A stretch of 64,000 bases of DNA from Symsagittifera roscoffensis (Eukaryota > Xenacoelomorpha > Acoela > Convolutidae): positions 25,400,189-25,464,188 of the forward strand of contig NC_087064.1 of the NCBI RefSeq assembly GCF_963678635.1, in the 5' to 3' direction. Of the stretch, positions 60,821 through 64,000 are shown in pieces (position 1 is the first letter of the stretch; the number at the start of each line of letters is the position of its first letter). The notes beneath the pieces were generated by a model. It saw only the letters and a program-made list of their open reading frames with translations, made no database searches and was not told the DNA's origin. Position numbers and translations under genes: made by a program.

Positions 60821-61914
60821 ACCAAAATGAAACGTTTGAAAGAAATGAAGCTCAACTATCAGTCGAAAGAGCAGATAAACTTGTTTTCATACAATGCAAC
60901 GCTGCTTCACTTGATAATACTGATCATAATGATTATTTAGCGGATTTTGAGTTTGTGTAAAAAGAATAGTCTTCAAACTTGGTAGTTTCAAGCAATGTAA
61001 CATTCGCCCGGAAGTACATATCGACGGAAAATAAAGCTAGGTTCTAAAACGACTGGCTAGCGTCTTCTAAACACAGCTCTACAGGCTTTTCACCGTCTCT
61101 GCCAAAGCCAGTTCTTTTGGTGGTCTTTCTATAATCGGGTCGACAAAAAAATGTTACTGTTTCCGGCTTCGATCAGAACGCTCTAATTAACTGAATTACA
61201 TGCAAAAATAGTGAGCTCATGGCTGGGTCTCAGTATCCCCAGACCACGAGGTCACTCCTAAAAACAGAGCTACTACTTATTTATTATTTTACCATTGTTT
61301 TTGTTCAGTAGACAAAAAGCATCATCTCCATCGAAGATGGATCAACCCTTTCCCTCAACTCCTAGCTTCTCATCTGAAAACGAATTTGAATGTTATTATT
61401 TTAATTCGTGGCATCTCCAGGAAGCTAAAAGTTTGTTAAAATAATGACTAAGTTCTCTCCCGAGACCCTTCCGGATTCTGGAATCGGGAGAAATAACGTC
61501 CTTTTTTTTCCGATGGCTGAACACGTCGTCCAAACACCCTTCCTGGTTATCGTGAATTGTTTTGTAACGATTGTAACTGCATAATCGTTACAACTCGGAA
61601 TGGTCTTCCAACAATAATTTCAATTGCTATTTCAATTTGTATCGTTCACCTCGTCTATTTCAACGAATATAGTTGTTTTCTCTGGGAAACTTGTTGTTGT
61701 TGACAACAGAATTTTCAAAATGCATAAAATCAATTTTATCCACGTTATATCGACTCACTGCAAAATACAGATGGCATCATACTACACTATCATATGCGTC
61801 CAACTTCCTTCAATAATCTGCTCTTTCGAGGATATGACTTCACATAAAACATTTTTTCTGACTTCTAACATCTATGTCCCGATTTAAAACTTTTTCTCCT
61901 AGGTCCTGCCTACA

Positions 61915-62430
61915 AACAAACCAAAATTATCCTACTATGCTTCTTCCTTTTGGAAGTTTAGTTGTAATTGGTCCTGAAATTTTAAATTGAGGAACTCGGT
62001 GGTTAGAAGGAACAATGAATTAATCTACCTCTCCAAGAGATTACCAAAGCCTTTCATGTCACCACAAAGTGATCAGTCGTCTTATTTGATTGAAAACAAT
62101 CATGCAGGATTTTTTAATATAGTTTCCACTCAAGCCTTTCTAATTAAAGGGTAAGTGTCTCTGAAGCCACGAACTAAAATCACAATGCAAATTTATATAA
62201 ACAACAAACTGTTTAATCTTCAAATTTCAACTAAACGTTTTCTCTTCAGTTTCAACTGAAAACTTAGCTGCTTTGTTCTTTATTTGAGTTTTTCTCACAC
62301 AAAACATTTCTGAGTTTTATCATCTTCTCCTTCGTTGCTTTTTTGTTTCTTTCTTTGTTCATTCTTTGTTTTTGTCGTTTAGAAGTTCTAAAACATCTAA
62401 ATTTTTCTAATGTTGCTTCTTTTCGCAAAT
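61915..62430 (+). repeat. Dispersed repeat, copy B (partner at 1-480)
   Basis: Same order of landmarks as copy A, including 'ggttagaaggaacaatgaa' near 62001. A minus-strand ORF at 62446-62264 (60 aa, Lys-rich) covers part of it but has no counterpart in copy A. Confidence 0.5.
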
Positions 62431-62719
62431 CTTGTTTTTCGGCCATTTGTCAAAGTTCCATCTCCTCGGTAGCTTCTTTTCTGACGCTGTTGGAAGCAGT
62501 TCTCCAATACTTTTGCTCTTCTACTCTTTATTTACAACAAGGTAGAGCATCAACGTTAGTTTCTCTGTTTCGGCAGAAGCTGTTGTGGAGGCACAACGTC
62601 ACGCTTCTCTCCAAGTCTTCCTTCAACATCTCTTTTTTCCCCTACCGTCGCATTCACTTGTTCTAGAAGTTCTCTTCACTGCGGTGGTTACTGTATTCCG
62701 ATGAGTTATAAAAGCTCGC

Positions 62720-63163
62720 TTAAAAGCTCCTGCTCCAATGTCCAGCACTGTACACTCTGCTTTGCTTCGACATATGTTTCTTGGCATGCTCGTACAACCA
62801 TGCAGTCATATTGGCTCTGAACCATGGCATCAGCCGTCTTCTGGCCCATATCTTTTTAACTTCTATCGAAATGTTCAAGATTTTGCACGTTGTCTGAAAA
62901 AGATCTAAATCTTTTGGACAATCCAATTCCTGCAATTGCTTATTCGTAGGCGTTTCTTGTCTATTGTTCTCTTTTAGATGAGCTTTCAGCCACCGTATCG
63001 CCATCATAACTTCCACTATCACTATCGTTATGGGCTGTAATGAATCCGGTAAACCCATGGAGAGCAGTTCTCTACAGTCCCAGATCAACACCAGATTATT
63101 ACGCCCGGGATACCACCATGTTTGTAGCATGCAATGGCAGGGGAACTCATCATGTGTCAACAT
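62720..63163 (-). CDS. Hypothetical ORF, 147 aa
   Basis: An open frame of 147 codons, less T/A-biased than its surroundings, with a good share of Trp, Met and charged residues. A 60-aa ORF (63332-63150) overlaps its start in another frame. I recognise no domain. It could be a fragment of an unknown mobile element, an exon, or chance. Confidence 0.25.
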   Translation of the reverse strand: MLTHDEFPCHCMLQTWWYPGRNNLVLIWDCRELLSMGLPDSLQPITIVIVEVMMAIRWLKAHLKENNRQETPTNKQLQELDCPKDLDLFQTTCKILNISIEVKKIWARRRLMPWFRANMTAWLYEHAKKHMSKQSRVYSAGHWSRSF

Positions 63164-64000
63164 GATGCTCCTCCCTCCAATTACGCTTTCCCGAAGCTTC
63201 CAGTGGTGGTTCCACTTCCATCATCACTCGGCGGACTTCATCATTCTCATCTACTGCATTGTAATCTGTGACTGTTGACCCTTTCTGCGTCTGTCTTTCA
63301 AAGTCACTGAAGTTCCAACTGGCGTACCGCATGAACTTCTTTCCCAGTATCGATTCTAATTTTTCTTTGGTTCTCTCATTTTTGCGCTTTTTTCTGTTTC
63401 AAAAAATATAGTTATCTACAAAGACGCGATTTGTGGGGGGATCAAAGTATCGCTATTTTGACCCTAAAAACCGGCCTGCTTACTGTGTTTTTCACTGAAA
63501 AACGGTATAGGTGTTTTAATATAGGCTGTATAAATAGTAATACTACTAATATTATACCACTCCGGGTTTGCTCAATACCCGAAATAAGGTGCTTAACTCG
63601 GAAACTCGCAATTCGGTGGAGGGTCACTACAGTGCAGTCACTGTCGAGCCCCCCATAGATTAATATCTTACTTTTTGTACCAAAAGGTACACAAAATTTG
63701 TTAATGATACCCAACAGTCGATTGTTGTTGTCAATGAGCCCCTTCTTGTCGCTCCTTGCACTGCTTGTTGGATCAGTCTTCTTCACTAATCCCGAGACCC
63801 CTCCGGATTGAGCGCAAATTAGCATTAATGTGCATAAATACTCAAATAACCCTATAGTACAAGCACCACAAACGGGCTACAAAAATGATCGTAACGACCC
63901 TGATTGATATAAATGCCTGTAACAACAATATATCTATCAGCAACAAACGGGAGGGTTGGACCACATCTCGTCTGAGGGGACGATTTCTACTGATTTTATA

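Larger units (their letters stand above)
60336..64000. other. Upstream flank of the tweety gene
   Basis: No firm gene is seen. A GAA-type microsatellite lies at 60520-60540 and a 28-bp tandem duplication at 60773-60820. The phrase 'cccgagacccctccggatt' occurs near 63790 and in variant form near 61465. A promoter for the tweety gene should lie just right of 60335, but no clear signature is visible apart from a minus-strand TATA-like sequence near 60445. Confidence 0.4.

Noticed and set aside
63442-63825. 127-aa minus-strand ORF
   Set aside because: No domain, no supporting splice structure and ordinary composition; nothing separates it from chance.

Overview
The window is nuclear DNA of a multicellular animal, probably an invertebrate. 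It is AT-rich, genes are split by GT-AG introns, and one gene belongs to the animal tweety (TTYH) family. The other recognisable gene resembles the LRRC74 leucine-rich-repeat proteins. I cannot name the species. The repeat-rich sequence and the large env-bearing Ty3/gypsy-type element exclude bacteria and organelles.

Layout. 1-6742 is gene-free and holds dispersed repeats and a foldback element. 6743-9214 (+) is a two-exon LRR gene. 9215-12669 is degenerate repetitive DNA. 12670-22150 is a tandem satellite with about 2.06-kb higher-order units, each built of diverged 140-180 bp sub-repeats, followed to 23410 by older monomers outside the higher-order register. 23411-33850 is gene-poor and carries a dead hAT transposon (28540-30075) and several copies of a dispersed repeat of about 300-400 bp.

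From 33851 to 60335 (-) lies a tweety-homolog gene whose exons keep a consistent reading phase at every junction I could test. Exons 1 and 2 are at 60335-59983 and the later ones at 39329-33851. Between them sit a 200-N assembly gap, an LTR retroelement of more than 18.7 kb in the same orientation as the gene, a decayed LINE fragment and a tRNA-like (SINE) sequence.

The retroelement (40992 to beyond 59782) is the most notable object. Its LTRs differ at one of about 366 comparable positions. It has a primer-binding site and a 1.25-kb leader. In order on the minus strand follow a 155-codon basic ORF, an 80-codon acidic ORF, an uninterrupted gag-pol frame of 2675 codons whose first 309 codons lack ATG, two small hydrophobic ORFs, a 378-codon ORF with no ATG at all, an 872-aa envelope-type glycoprotein ORF and a 599-aa ORF of unknown function. 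Two ORF pairs are joined by 4-nt ATGA overlaps. It looks young, coding-intact and more complex than a usual gag-pol-env element.

60336-64000 is the upstream side of the tweety gene, with dispersed repeats and only weak ORFs.
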